Source of the DNA: Phyllobacterium sophorae
Lineage (GTDB): Bacteria > Pseudomonadota > Alphaproteobacteria > Rhizobiales > Rhizobiaceae
Length of the DNA stretch: 64,000 nt
Assembly: GCF_003010965.1 (NCBI RefSeq)
Contig: NZ_PGGM01000009.1
Location: 1 to 64,000 of the forward strand
Direction: 5' to 3'
The position numbers and the translations under genes are program-made. Shown here one piece after another: positions 33,919-43,329 of the stretch. The notes under the pieces were generated by a model. That model searched no databases. It had not been told where the DNA came from and saw only the letters and a program-made list of their open reading frames with translations. The first letter of the stretch is position 1; every line of letters starts with the position of its first letter.

Positions 33919-35412
33919 ATGTCCGCCCATTTTGCACGACCAGACCGCCATCCGGCCCTCGACGGCCTGCAAGACCGCCGCATGCTGCGCGAACTCGCCT
34001 ATGTCGATGGGCAATGGCGGGCCGGTGATGCGGGTCAAACGTTCGAGGTCAATGACCCGGCGTCCAGCGAAGCGATTGGCTGGGTGTCCAAGCTCAATTC
34101 CGGCCAGACGAACCTTGCGATCGACGCTGCGGCCAGAGCCTTCCCATTGTGGCGGGATCTACTGCCCCAGGAGCGCGCGGCCAAACTGCGCCGCTGGTAC
34201 GAGCTGATCCTGCAAGCCAAAGAAGATTTGGCTCTCATCATGACGCTGGAGCAGGGCAAACCGCTCGAAGAATCGCGCGGCGAGATCGACTATGCGGCGT
34301 CCTTCGTCGAATGGTACGCGGAAGAAGCCAAGCGCCTTAACGCTGAAGGCGTGACCGGTCATCTTGTAGGCGCCGAGATGATGGTCCGGCGCGAACCCCT
34401 GGGCGTTGTCGGTGTCGTTACCCCGTGGAACTTTCCATCGGCTATGCTGACACGAAAGGCTGCGGCGGCTTTGGCGGCGGGTTGCACGGTCGTCGCTCAT
34501 CCATCGTCGGAAACGCCGCTGTCTGCATTGGCATTGGCCGAACTTGCCGACCGTGCGGGAATTCCGGCAGGCGTTTTCAACATTGTCACCGGCGACGCCG
34601 CAACCATTGTCGGGCGGCTTTGCGCAGATGCGCGCGTCCGCGCGCTGAGCTTCACGGGGTCGACGGAAATTGGCCGTTTGATCGCTGCGCAATGCGCGCC
34701 AACGATGAAAAACCTGATCATGGAGCTCGGCGGCCACGCACCACTGATCATCTTCGCCGACGCCGATATCGGCCGCGCCGTCGATATCGCCATCAATGCC
34801 AAGTTCGCAACGTCAGGGCAGGATTGCCTCGCCGCCAATCGAATCTATGTCGAAGGCCCGATCCACAATGACTTTGCTGCAGCCTTTGCGAGGAGAGTTT
34901 CTGCGCTCAAAGTCGCGTCCGGATTAACCCCCGATGCTGACATTGGTCCCTTGATGCATGAGCGCGCAATAAGAAAGGTGGAGGAACAGGTCGCCGACGC
35001 CTTGGCCCGAGGCGCTCGCTGCATTGTCGGCGGCAAGCGTGACGGGGCAGGGGAGCTGTTTTATCAGCCAACCGTTCTGACCGATGTCCCGGATGATGCG
35101 CTGATCATGCGCGAGGAAACATTTGGACCGGTAGCGGCCATCAGCACGTTTCATTCCGAGGACGAGGTTGTCGCACGGGCCAATGCCATCGAATATGGAC
35201 TTGTCGCTTATGTCGTGACGAGAGATGGCGCGCGCATGCTGCGGCTTGGCCGCCGCCTCGAATACGGCATGGTGGCGATAAATCGCGTCAAGATCACCGG
35301 CGCGCCGGTTCCCTTTGGCGGCATCAAGCAGTCCGGCCTGGGCCGTGAGGGCTCGCGCCATGGAATCGAGGCGTTCACCGAACTCAAATATCTTTGCATC
35401 GACACGCAGTAA
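33919..35412 (+). CDS. doeC: Semialdehyde dehydrogenase (DoeC/Ssd)
   Basis: A 497-residue NAD(P)-dependent aldehyde dehydrogenase, expected to oxidise aspartate semialdehyde made by DoeD to aspartate. The catalytic residues are Asn171 (T-P-W-N-F-P), Glu269 (M-E-L-G-G) and Cys303 (S-G-Q-D-C). At the position where most family members have the cofactor-ribose-binding lysine of V-x-K-P, this protein has A-H-P (His194), so cofactor binding may differ. It lies 120 bp after asnC and 27 bp before doeD. Confidence 0.88.
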   Translation: MSAHFARPDRHPALDGLQDRRMLRELAYVDGQWRAGDAGQTFEVNDPASSEAIGWVSKLNSGQTNLAIDAAARAFPLWRDLLPQERAAKLRRWYELILQAKEDLALIMTLEQGKPLEESRGEIDYAASFVEWYAEEAKRLNAEGVTGHLVGAEMMVRREPLGVVGVVTPWNFPSAMLTRKAAAALAAGCTVVAHPSSETPLSALALAELADRAGIPAGVFNIVTGDAATIVGRLCADARVRALSFTGSTEIGRLIAAQCAPTMKNLIMELGGHAPLIIFADADIGRAVDIAINAKFATSGQDCLAANRIYVEGPIHNDFAAAFARRVSALKVASGLTPDADIGPLMHERAIRKVEEQVADALARGARCIVGGKRDGAGELFYQPTVLTDVPDDALIMREETFGPVAAISTFHSEDEVVARANAIEYGLVAYVVTRDGARMLRLGRRLEYGMVAINRVKITGAPVPFGGIKQSGLGREGSRHGIEAFTELKYLCIDTQ

Positions 35413-35439
35413 TTTTGACTGAGAACAAGGAATTCAATC

Positions 35440-36819
35440 ATGCTTGACCGCTCGAACGAACTGAACGCCTGGGATCGCGACCACTTCTTCCACCCTTCGA
35501 CGCATATGGGCACCCATGCCCGGGGCGAAACACCGGCACGCATCATCAAGGGCGGCGAGGGCGTTCACATCACCGACAGCACAGGACGGACGAGCATCGA
35601 TGCGTTTGCCGGGCTCTATTGCGTCAATGTCGGCTATGGGCGGACAGAAATTGCTGAAGCAATTGCCAAGCAGGCCAGGGAGCTCGCTTACTACCACGCC
35701 TATGTCGGCCATGGCACGGATGCCTCGATCACCTTGGCCAAAATGATCATCGATCGCGCGCCAAAGGGGATGAGCCGCGTCTATTTCGGTCTGTCCGGTT
35801 CGGATGCGAATGAAACCAATATCAAGCTGGTTTGGTACTACAATAATGTACTTGGGCGTCCCGAGAAGAAGAAGATCATCTCGCGCTGGCGCGGCTATCA
35901 TGGCTCGGGAGTCATGACCGGCAGTCTGACTGGCCTCGAACTGTTTCACAACGCTTTCGATTTGCCGCTCGCACCAATCTTGCACACCGAAGCGCCCTAC
36001 TATTTCCGCCGCGAAGATCGCGCGATGAGCGAGGAGCAGTTCTCACAGCTGTGCGCGGACAAGCTGGAAGAGATGATTTTGGCGGAGGGTCCTGAGACGA
36101 TCGCCGCCTTCATCGGCGAGCCGATCCTTGGCACGGGAGGTATCGTTCCGCCCCCAGCGCATTATTGGAAGCATATCCAGGCGGTCCTCAATAAATACGA
36201 CATCCTTTTGATCGCTGATGAGGTCGTGACCGGGTTTGGCCGTCTTGGTACCATGTTCGGTTCCGATCACTACGGGATCCAACCGGATCTGATCACCATC
36301 GCTAAGGGATTGACTTCCGCCTACGCGCCGCTTTCCGGTGTGATCGTATCGGATAAGGTCTGGCAGGTGCTGGTGAAAGGCTCCGACATGCTCGGTGCGC
36401 TCGGACATGGCTGGACCTATTCGGCCCATCCAATCTGCGCCGCAGCCGGTGTTGCCAATCTCGAATTGATCGACAAGCTCGATCTCGTCACCAACGCCGG
36501 TGAAACCGGCGCGTATTTCCGGGAGCAACTGACGCAAGCGCTCGCCAGTCATCCCATCGTCGGTGATGTCCGCGGTGATGGCATGCTGGCAGCGGTCGAA
36601 TTTGTTGCCGACAAGGATGATCGCAAGTTCTTCGATCCGGCATTGAAAGTCGGTCCGCGCATCGCTGCCGCATTGGCGGAACGCGGTGTCATTGGCCGGG
36701 CCATGCCGCAGGGCGATATACTCGGTTTCGCGCCGCCACTCTGTCTGACGCCTGCCGAGGCGGACATTGTCGTCAAAGCCGCAGCCGATGCTGTTGAATC
36801 GGTAGCCAGGACACTCTGA
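35440..36819 (+). CDS. doeD: Diaminobutyrate aminotransferase (DoeD/Atf)
   Basis: A 459-residue class III PLP aminotransferase. Lys289 in TIAKGLTSAYAPLSG binds PLP and Asp260 (I-A-D-E-V) contacts its ring nitrogen; GLSGSDANETNIKL binds the phosphate. In the pathway it transaminates L-2,4-diaminobutyrate to aspartate semialdehyde, the substrate of the preceding gene. Omega-amino acid:pyruvate transaminases share this sequence type, so the assignment leans on context. Confidence 0.88.
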   Translation: MLDRSNELNAWDRDHFFHPSTHMGTHARGETPARIIKGGEGVHITDSTGRTSIDAFAGLYCVNVGYGRTEIAEAIAKQARELAYYHAYVGHGTDASITLAKMIIDRAPKGMSRVYFGLSGSDANETNIKLVWYYNNVLGRPEKKKIISRWRGYHGSGVMTGSLTGLELFHNAFDLPLAPILHTEAPYYFRREDRAMSEEQFSQLCADKLEEMILAEGPETIAAFIGEPILGTGGIVPPPAHYWKHIQAVLNKYDILLIADEVVTGFGRLGTMFGSDHYGIQPDLITIAKGLTSAYAPLSGVIVSDKVWQVLVKGSDMLGALGHGWTYSAHPICAAAGVANLELIDKLDLVTNAGETGAYFREQLTQALASHPIVGDVRGDGMLAAVEFVADKDDRKFFDPALKVGPRIAAALAERGVIGRAMPQGDILGFAPPLCLTPAEADIVVKAAADAVESVARTL

Positions 36820-36833
36820 GGATAATAGCGGCG

Positions 36834-37916
36834 ATGCATGAGAAGTTTCCAAAGACCATGGCCGCGGTTCAACTCGTTGGCCACGGCGGTCTCGACAAGC
36901 TCGTCTACAGCCAAGACGTACTCGTCCCGGCACCGGCAGCTGGTGAAGTGTTGATAGCAATCACGGCCTGCGGCATGAACAATACCGATGTCTGGGTGCG
37001 CGAAGGCGCCTATGGCACCGAGGAAGATGCAGGTGCAGTTTCAACCTGGCGCCGGCAGGAACCGACACTCAGCTTTCCGCGGATCCAGGGTACGGACATC
37101 GTCGGCAACATCGCAGCGGCTGGCGAAGGCGTGCCGCAAGACCGCATCGGCCAACGCGTGATGGTAGACTTCTCGATCTATAATCGCGACGACGACAGTT
37201 TGGCCGATATCGACTACATCGGGCATGGCCGCGATGGCGGTTATGCTGAGTATGTCACGGTCCCCGCGGAAAACGCCCACTTTGTCGACAGCGCGATGAG
37301 CGATGTCGAGCTTGCCACGTTCTGTTGTGCGTACCTTACGGGCGAACAGATGCTGGAGCGCGCTGATCTTAAGACCGGTGAGCGAATACTTGTGACTGGC
37401 GCGTCCGGCGGCGTCGGATCCGGTATTGTCCAGCTGGCCAGGGCGCGCGGGGCTATTCCATACGCGATCGTTGGTCCCGGCAAGGAACAGGCGCTCAAGG
37501 ATATTGGCGCCGAGGCAGTAATCACCCGCGGAACGCAAGATCTTGTCGCGGCCGTCAATAGTGCCACCGGCGGCAGGCCGATCGATGTCGTTGCCGATCT
37601 TGTAGGTGGCGCGATATTCAATGACCTGTTGCGTATCCTGCGCGCCGAGGGGCGTTACACCACGGCTGGTGCGATTGGCGGACCGGTTGTGCAACTCGAC
37701 CTGCGCACGATGTATCTCAAGCAGCTCGCCCTGCATGGATCTTCACAGGGGACGCGAGGCGATTTCCGCCGCATAGTCCGCTATATTGAGGAAGGCAAGA
37801 TCAGGCCGCTTGTCGGTGGCGTCTACCGGCTGTCCGAGTTCCATAAGGCGCAGACCGATTTCATGGCAAAAAACTTTGTCGGCAAGCTGGTTGTGGTTCC
37901 CGATTCTCAATACTGA
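36834..37916 (+). CDS. Quinone oxidoreductase-like MDR enzyme
   Basis: A 360-residue medium-chain dehydrogenase/reductase. The NADPH site is VTGASGGVGSGIVQLARARG (near residue 190), and the structural-zinc cysteine cluster of alcohol dehydrogenases is missing, so it groups with zinc-free quinone or enoyl reductases. It follows doeD by 14 bp, which makes it part of the ectoine transcription unit. It has no assigned step in the known pathway; a role in disposing of an aldehyde or unsaturated by-product is possible but untested. Confidence 0.8.
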   Translation: MHEKFPKTMAAVQLVGHGGLDKLVYSQDVLVPAPAAGEVLIAITACGMNNTDVWVREGAYGTEEDAGAVSTWRRQEPTLSFPRIQGTDIVGNIAAAGEGVPQDRIGQRVMVDFSIYNRDDDSLADIDYIGHGRDGGYAEYVTVPAENAHFVDSAMSDVELATFCCAYLTGEQMLERADLKTGERILVTGASGGVGSGIVQLARARGAIPYAIVGPGKEQALKDIGAEAVITRGTQDLVAAVNSATGGRPIDVVADLVGGAIFNDLLRILRAEGRYTTAGAIGGPVVQLDLRTMYLKQLALHGSSQGTRGDFRRIVRYIEEGKIRPLVGGVYRLSEFHKAQTDFMAKNFVGKLVVVPDSQY

Positions 37917-38032
37917 GCCTTGATCGGCGCGGCAAGACACTAGGCGACGATCACCGCCCCGGCAGTTGAGCCCGGCCTGTCGGGTCAAGGCGAGAGAGCG
38001 GTGCCATGTTGAGAATGACACCGCTGTTTGAG

Positions 38033-39391
38033 CTATTTTGCCCTTGCCCAGGCGGGCAGCCATTCGCCGTGAGAGGCGAGAAGGTCATCGACAAGCGACC
38101 ATATCTGGTCAAGATCGAGCTCTGCCGCGGTATGCGGGTCCATCATGGCGGCATGATAGATGTGATCACGGTTTTCCGTCATCAGGGCTTGAACGGTCAG
38201 TTCCTGCACGTTGATGTTGGTCCGGATCAAAGCGGTTAGTTGCGGCGGCAGCGGACCAACGTAGGTTGGTTGGATGCCCGATGCGTCGACAAGGCAGGGC
38301 ACTTCCACCGCGCAATCGGCAGGCAGAGAGGTGACGCAGCCATTATTGCGTACATTGCCGTAAATCACGGACGGTTCGCCGGTCCACACGGAATGCATGA
38401 TGGATGATGCATATTCGTGACTCTCACAGACCTCTATCGTGTCGGCCTTCGCAAAGCTCTCCGCCTGACCCTTCCAGCGTTCAATCTGCTCGATGCAGCG
38501 TTTCGGGTATTCATCCAGCGGAATACCGAACTTTTCAATCAAATCATCACGGCCATCCTTGATGAAATAGGGCGTGTATTCGGCAAAATGCTCGGAGCTT
38601 TCCGTCACGAAATAGCCGAGCCGCGTCAGCATCTCATACCGCACCTTGTTGGGGCAGCGTTGATTCCAGTCGCTGGGCTTTGGCAAACGGCCCTCGCGAT
38701 AACCGCGCACCAGATCCGGATAAAGATTGCGATAAGTGCCGTCCGGCAACCGGTGCTCGAATTGCAGGTAGAACGCCATATGGTTGATGCCGGCCGCGCG
38801 ATAGCGAATCTCCGCAACGGGAATGTCGAGATCGCGAGCAAGCTCGCCGGCGGTTCCCTGAACCGAATGGCACAGGCCAACCTGCCGGATGGCCGGGTAT
38901 TTTTCCGCAATCGCCCAGGTGTTGATCGCCATCGGATTCACATATTGCAAGAGAATGGCCCGAGGGCAGACGGCGAGCATATCCTCGCAGATTTTCCATA
39001 GATGCGGAACCGTACGCAGGCCTCGCATTATGCCACCGACACCGAGCGTATCAGCAATGGTCTGGCGCAAGCCATACTTCTTTGGGACCTCGAAATCGGT
39101 GACCGTACAAGGTTCATAGCCGCCGATCTGGAATGCAACAACGACGAAGTCGGCATCCTGGAGAGCCCGGCGCTGGTCGGAATAGGTTTCTATGGCCGCG
39201 TTGGCGCCAAGCGTCCGAGCAAGCTTGCCCGCAACTATTTCGCTTTCCGCAAGGCGCTGCGGGTTGATGTCCATCAGCGCGATCGTTGCGCCCGACAAAG
39301 CGGGGCGCTGCAGCACATCGCCGATGATGTTTTTCATGAAGACCGTCGATCCGGCTCCGATGAAGGTAATTTTGGGTTGTTGTCTTGGCAT
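38033..39391 (-). CDS. melA: GH4 alpha-galactosidase (MelA type)
   Basis: A 452-residue family 4 glycosidase, which uses NAD+ and a divalent metal in a redox-elimination mechanism in the cytoplasm. The NAD site is FIGAGSTVFMKN; the metal/catalytic elements C-N-P-M-type loop (here YVNPMAINTWA), GLCHSVQG and the G-I-N-H motif are intact. Length and order match MelA at the end of the Sinorhizobium agp operon, where it cleaves melibiose and raffinose. It is 17 bp after the importer ATPase gene. Confidence 0.88.
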   Translation of the reverse strand: MPRQQPKITFIGAGSTVFMKNIIGDVLQRPALSGATIALMDINPQRLAESEIVAGKLARTLGANAAIETYSDQRRALQDADFVVVAFQIGGYEPCTVTDFEVPKKYGLRQTIADTLGVGGIMRGLRTVPHLWKICEDMLAVCPRAILLQYVNPMAINTWAIAEKYPAIRQVGLCHSVQGTAGELARDLDIPVAEIRYRAAGINHMAFYLQFEHRLPDGTYRNLYPDLVRGYREGRLPKPSDWNQRCPNKVRYEMLTRLGYFVTESSEHFAEYTPYFIKDGRDDLIEKFGIPLDEYPKRCIEQIERWKGQAESFAKADTIEVCESHEYASSIMHSVWTGEPSVIYGNVRNNGCVTSLPADCAVEVPCLVDASGIQPTYVGPLPPQLTALIRTNINVQELTVQALMTENRDHIYHAAMMDPHTAAELDLDQIWSLVDDLLASHGEWLPAWARAK

Positions 39392-39408
39392 GGCAGTCTC
39401 CGGGAGGA

Positions 39409-41079
39409 TTATGCGGCTACCTCGAATGCGGCTTTGACGAGCCGTTCGGTGTAGGCGGTCTTGGGTTGGGAGAGGACTTCGTCAACGGGGCCCTCCTCGA
39501 CGATCTTGCCGTGTTGCATCACCATCACGCGATGGCACAGGGCACGGACGACTTTCAGATCGTGGGAAATGAACAGGTAACTCAGGCCGCCGTCGTCCTG
39601 CAGCTTGCGCAACAGGTCGATGATCTGCGCCTGGACCGACAGATCGAGCGCCGATGTCGGCTCGTCGAGAAGGATGAATTCCGGCTCGAGCACAATAGCG
39701 CGGGCAATGGCGATGCGTTGGCGTTGACCGCCGGAGAATTCATGGGGAAAGCGCGAGAGAATATTGTGAGGCATGCCTGCGCAGGTCAAAGCCTCCTGCA
39801 CACGTTCAAGGCGCTCTGCACGGTTCTGGCCAATCCTGTTGATGATAAGCCCTTCCTCGATAATCTGCCCCACGGACATGCGCGGATTGAGTGAGGCAAA
39901 GGGATCCTGGAACACGATTTGCATGCGCGATCGCAGCGGCCGCATCTCCTGCCGGGTTTTCCTGTGGATCGGCTGGCGATCGAAATAGATCTCACCGCTG
40001 TCCGTGTTGATGAGCCGGACAAGTGCCTGACCGAATGTCGTTTTGCCCGAGCCGGATTCACCGACGATGCCCAACGTTTCGTGCCGGTGAAGCTTAAGAT
40101 TGAGGCTGTCGACGGCTACAAGTTCGTGCAGCTGCGGCTTGAAGAAGCCGCCGCGCTTCAACATATAGGAAACCCGTACGGCCTTGCCTTCCAGAATAGC
40201 CTCGCAATTTGCCGGCATCGGATTGGCTTGTCCCGTCGGTTCCGAACCGAGCAGGTGACGGGTGTAGGGGTGACGCGGGTTTTCGAAAAGCGCTGCCGTC
40301 GTATTGTGTTCCCGCACTTCGCCGTTCTGCATGACATAGACATAGTCGGAAAACTGCCGGACGACAGTTAGATCATGGGTGATGAGGATAACCGCCATTC
40401 CGAGCCGCTTTTGCAAATCCCGGATGAGATTGAGAATCTGGGCCTGGACTGTGACATCCAGTGCTGTCGTCGGCTCATCGGCGATAAGTACGTCAGGATT
40501 GTTGGCGAGCGCCATGGCAATCATTACGCGCTGGCGCTGACCTCCTGAGAGCTGGTGCGGATACTGGTTGAGCCGGGATTCCGGATCAGGAATTTGCACC
40601 TGTACCAGCAGCTCGAGCGCACGCTTTTGCGCCTCGCGCCGGCTGACGCGACGATGCACGCGAATGGCCTCGACGATCTGACTGCCGATCGTATAGATCG
40701 GATTGAGGGAACTCATCGGTTCCTGAAAAATCATGGACATGCGGTCACCACGCAGTTTGCGCCGCTCGCGATCCGAGAATTTCAACACGTTTTTGCCGTC
40801 ATAGTCGATCTTCGCCGTCCCGGAGACTACGGCCCGCTTTGTCAGAAGACCCATGATCGTGCGGGCAGTTACGGATTTGCCGGACCCAGACTCGCCGACA
40901 ATGGCAATGGTTTCGCCTCGGTAGAGCTGGAAGGAAACGTCTTTGACGGCATCGACGATTCCACCTTCGACCTTGAATTTTACAGCGATATTGCTGGCGC
41001 TGATGATCGGCGCGTCGCTGTGTGCCGCGTGGTCTTGCCGCTGGCCCGGAGCAATCGTTCTGAGATCGGAAATCTGCAT
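39409..41079 (-). CDS. Alpha-galactoside ABC importer, double ATPase (AgpD-like)
   Basis: A 556-residue protein with two complete oligopeptide-class ATPase domains (OppD-like and OppF-like) in one chain. Each has a Walker A (GESGSGKS and GESGSGKT), a signature (LSGGQRQRV and FSGGQRQRI) and D-E-P-T after Walker B. Two oligopeptide-type C-terminal HPYT/TAYT segments are present. A TTG frame start at 41094 is open, but ATG 41079 has an upstream GAGG. It follows the second permease gene directly. Confidence 0.9.
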   Translation of the reverse strand: MQISDLRTIAPGQRQDHAAHSDAPIISASNIAVKFKVEGGIVDAVKDVSFQLYRGETIAIVGESGSGKSVTARTIMGLLTKRAVVSGTAKIDYDGKNVLKFSDRERRKLRGDRMSMIFQEPMSSLNPIYTIGSQIVEAIRVHRRVSRREAQKRALELLVQVQIPDPESRLNQYPHQLSGGQRQRVMIAMALANNPDVLIADEPTTALDVTVQAQILNLIRDLQKRLGMAVILITHDLTVVRQFSDYVYVMQNGEVREHNTTAALFENPRHPYTRHLLGSEPTGQANPMPANCEAILEGKAVRVSYMLKRGGFFKPQLHELVAVDSLNLKLHRHETLGIVGESGSGKTTFGQALVRLINTDSGEIYFDRQPIHRKTRQEMRPLRSRMQIVFQDPFASLNPRMSVGQIIEEGLIINRIGQNRAERLERVQEALTCAGMPHNILSRFPHEFSGGQRQRIAIARAIVLEPEFILLDEPTSALDLSVQAQIIDLLRKLQDDGGLSYLFISHDLKVVRALCHRVMVMQHGKIVEEGPVDEVLSQPKTAYTERLVKAAFEVAA

Positions 41080-41090
41080 CGCTTCAAGCC

Positions 41091-42218
41091 TCAATAAGGG
41101 TCAACGGCATCGCGCAAACCATCGCCGAGCGCGTTGAACGCAAAGACGGTGAGGAGCACGAAGGCAACGGGGGTGAGTATCCACGGATAGGAACCGATGA
41201 CCGAGTAGGTAGCGGTATCCTGCAGCATCAGTCCCCAGGAAATCAGCGGCGGTTTGACGGCAAATCCGAGAAAGCCAAGAAAGGATTCCAGAAGCACCAC
41301 GTGCGGGATCGCGAGTGTGACGGCAACGATCACATGGCTCAGCACGTTGGGGAAAATATGCTGGAAGATGATGCGCCGGTCGGTAGCGCCCACGGCCATG
41401 GCGGCACGGACATATTCGATCCGTGCAAGGGCCAGCGTCTTGCCGCGTACTTCGCGCGACATCTGTGCCCAGCCGAGCGCCGACATGACGATAATGACGA
41501 AGGCAAGGAAGACATTCGTCGGTGCAGTCACAGGGATAAGCGAGCTCAAGGCGAGATAGAGTGGCAATTGCGGGAATGCCAGAACCAGCTCAACGAAGCG
41601 CTGGGTCCACGAATCGAACCGCCCGCCGAAATAGCCGGAGACCAGACCCACCGTTGTACCGACCACGGTGACGATAAACACCACGATCAGCGCAATCATC
41701 AGCGAGATGCGTGAGCCATAAATGGCACGCGACAGGACATCACGCCCGAATTTGTCCGTCCCGAGGAAATGCACCGGCTTTCCATCGAGCGTTCCGAAGA
41801 AATGACGGTCTGTGGGAATAATGCCGAAGAGCCGGTATTCGAAGCCTCGTACAAAAAATCCAAGCAAGCGGGGATTGTCATAGTCGGGTCCGACGATTGG
41901 CTGGAAGGTAACCGGGTCCAGCTCTTCGGTTTCTGCTATGGGATAGGTCCGGGGGCGCAATGCAAAATTGCCGTCCTTGTCAAAGAAGCGGACGGCTTCC
42001 GGTGGTGCAAATCCGATATCGGTCTGCTTTGGATCAGCCGGTGCGAAAAAGCCGGCGAAGATTGCCATGACGAGCAGGAGGCAGACAAGAACGAGACCGG
42101 TCATGCCTGTCCAGGATCGCTTCAAGCGCCGCCACACGAGCGCGATGTAGCTTTCATTGCCGCGTTTGTTATCAATGACTTCCGCCACATGTGCGCGGGA
42201 TTGGACGTGCATCTGCAT
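41091..42218 (-). CDS. Alpha-galactoside ABC importer permease (AgpC-like)
   Basis: A 375-residue DppC-class permease. After a first helix (about 37-57) comes an unusually long periplasmic insertion of about 95 residues, then the G-T-D-K-F-G-R-D-V-L-S-R motif and five more helices. The EAA loop includes YVRAAMAVGATDRRIIFQHIFPN. The ATG overlaps the agpB stop as TGATG behind a GGGGAGG site; an open frame 45 codons upstream lies within agpB and is not used. Confidence 0.9.
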   Translation of the reverse strand: MQMHVQSRAHVAEVIDNKRGNESYIALVWRRLKRSWTGMTGLVLVCLLLVMAIFAGFFAPADPKQTDIGFAPPEAVRFFDKDGNFALRPRTYPIAETEELDPVTFQPIVGPDYDNPRLLGFFVRGFEYRLFGIIPTDRHFFGTLDGKPVHFLGTDKFGRDVLSRAIYGSRISLMIALIVVFIVTVVGTTVGLVSGYFGGRFDSWTQRFVELVLAFPQLPLYLALSSLIPVTAPTNVFLAFVIIVMSALGWAQMSREVRGKTLALARIEYVRAAMAVGATDRRIIFQHIFPNVLSHVIVAVTLAIPHVVLLESFLGFLGFAVKPPLISWGLMLQDTATYSVIGSYPWILTPVAFVLLTVFAFNALGDGLRDAVDPY

Positions 42219-43240
42219 CAGCTTGCCTCCCCATATTGCCGGACGCGCGGATCCATCAGGGCGAGCAGCAGGTCGGCAATGATATTGCCCACGATCAATG
42301 TCGCTGAAAGCACGAGCATGAAGGTTGCGGTGACATAGACATCGCCCACCCACATCGATCCGACGATGGCTGGACCAACGGTCGGCAGGGCAAAGATAAT
42401 GGCAGTCTCGATCTCACCGGTCAGCATGTAGGGCAAGACCACGCCCTGATACATGATCAACGGATGCATCGCGTTGGGAACAGCGTGCCGCATGATAACC
42501 GCACCCTCGCTCAGGCCCTTGGCGCGGGCGGTTTCGACATATTGGGCATTGAGCGTATCGAGCAGATTGCCGCGCATCACGCGCATATTGTAGGCAAGCC
42601 CGCCAAATGTGGCGATGGCGACAACCGGCCAGACGTGCTGGACAAGATCGACGAATTTGCCCCATGACCACGGCGCGCCGCCGTAACGTGCCGAATGGAA
42701 ACTACCGATCTCCGAGACGTTGAAATGAAACACAAGTATGTAGACGATGATCAGTGCCATCAGAAAGCGCGGCACCGTCATGCCGAGAAACGATATTCCC
42801 GACAACAGGCTGTCGACCCAGGAATATTGCCGTGTTGCCGCCAATATTCCAAAGCTGATGCCGATAACTGACGCCAGGATGTGACAGGTAAGTGCCAGCA
42901 GCAGGGTGCGCGGCAGCCGCTCGCCGACCACGTCGGCCACCGGTTTGTTGTAAAAAAGGCTGTGGCCGAAATCGCCGCGTGTCACCATGCCGACGACCCA
43001 ATTGACGTACTGGACGGGCAGGGGCTTGTCGAGGCCATTGGCGACACGATAGGCCTGTGCCTGGGCGTCGGCAGCCTCGAAGGAAGCACCGCCCTGATTG
43101 ATCAATTGCGAGCGGATGTAATCGGAATAGTCGCCAGGGGGCGCCTGGATGATGGCGAAGGTCACTACACTCAGGACGAACAGCACCGGAATGGCAGATG
43201 CAATACGCACAAGCAGGAATCGTAACATGGGCCGGTTCAC
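42218..43240 (-). CDS. Alpha-galactoside ABC importer permease (AgpB-like)
   Basis: A 340-residue DppB-class permease with six hydrophobic segments. Conserved parts are the N-terminal LVRIASAIPVLFVLSVVTFAI, the G-D-F-G-H-S-L motif after the long first loop, and the EAA loop YVETARAKGLSEGAVIMRHAVPN. The annotated start is a GTG at 43240; an ATG four codons in (43228) is an alternative. It is coupled to the next permease by a TGATG overlap. Confidence 0.9.
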   Translation of the reverse strand: MNRPMLRFLLVRIASAIPVLFVLSVVTFAIIQAPPGDYSDYIRSQLINQGGASFEAADAQAQAYRVANGLDKPLPVQYVNWVVGMVTRGDFGHSLFYNKPVADVVGERLPRTLLLALTCHILASVIGISFGILAATRQYSWVDSLLSGISFLGMTVPRFLMALIIVYILVFHFNVSEIGSFHSARYGGAPWSWGKFVDLVQHVWPVVAIATFGGLAYNMRVMRGNLLDTLNAQYVETARAKGLSEGAVIMRHAVPNAMHPLIMYQGVVLPYMLTGEIETAIIFALPTVGPAIVGSMWVGDVYVTATFMLVLSATLIVGNIIADLLLALMDPRVRQYGEAS

Positions 43241-43285
43241 TTCTCTGTGTTTGCCTGGTTCAAAATCAACGCAATCGCGGCACCC

Positions 43286-43311
43286 TCCGGCCGCACCCGG
43301 GTGCGGCCGGA
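43286..43311 (-). promoter_or_regulatory. 26-bp perfect palindrome after the agpA-like gene
   Basis: A perfect GC-rich palindrome whose left arm is TCCGGCCGCACCC, 18 bp after the binding-protein stop and 45 bp before the permease start. In RNA it would fold into a very stable hairpin with a few unpaired bases at the tip. No T-run follows. Likely mRNA stabiliser or partial terminator. Confidence 0.65.
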
Positions 43312-43329
43312 AAGTCAGGCTTGGGAGGC

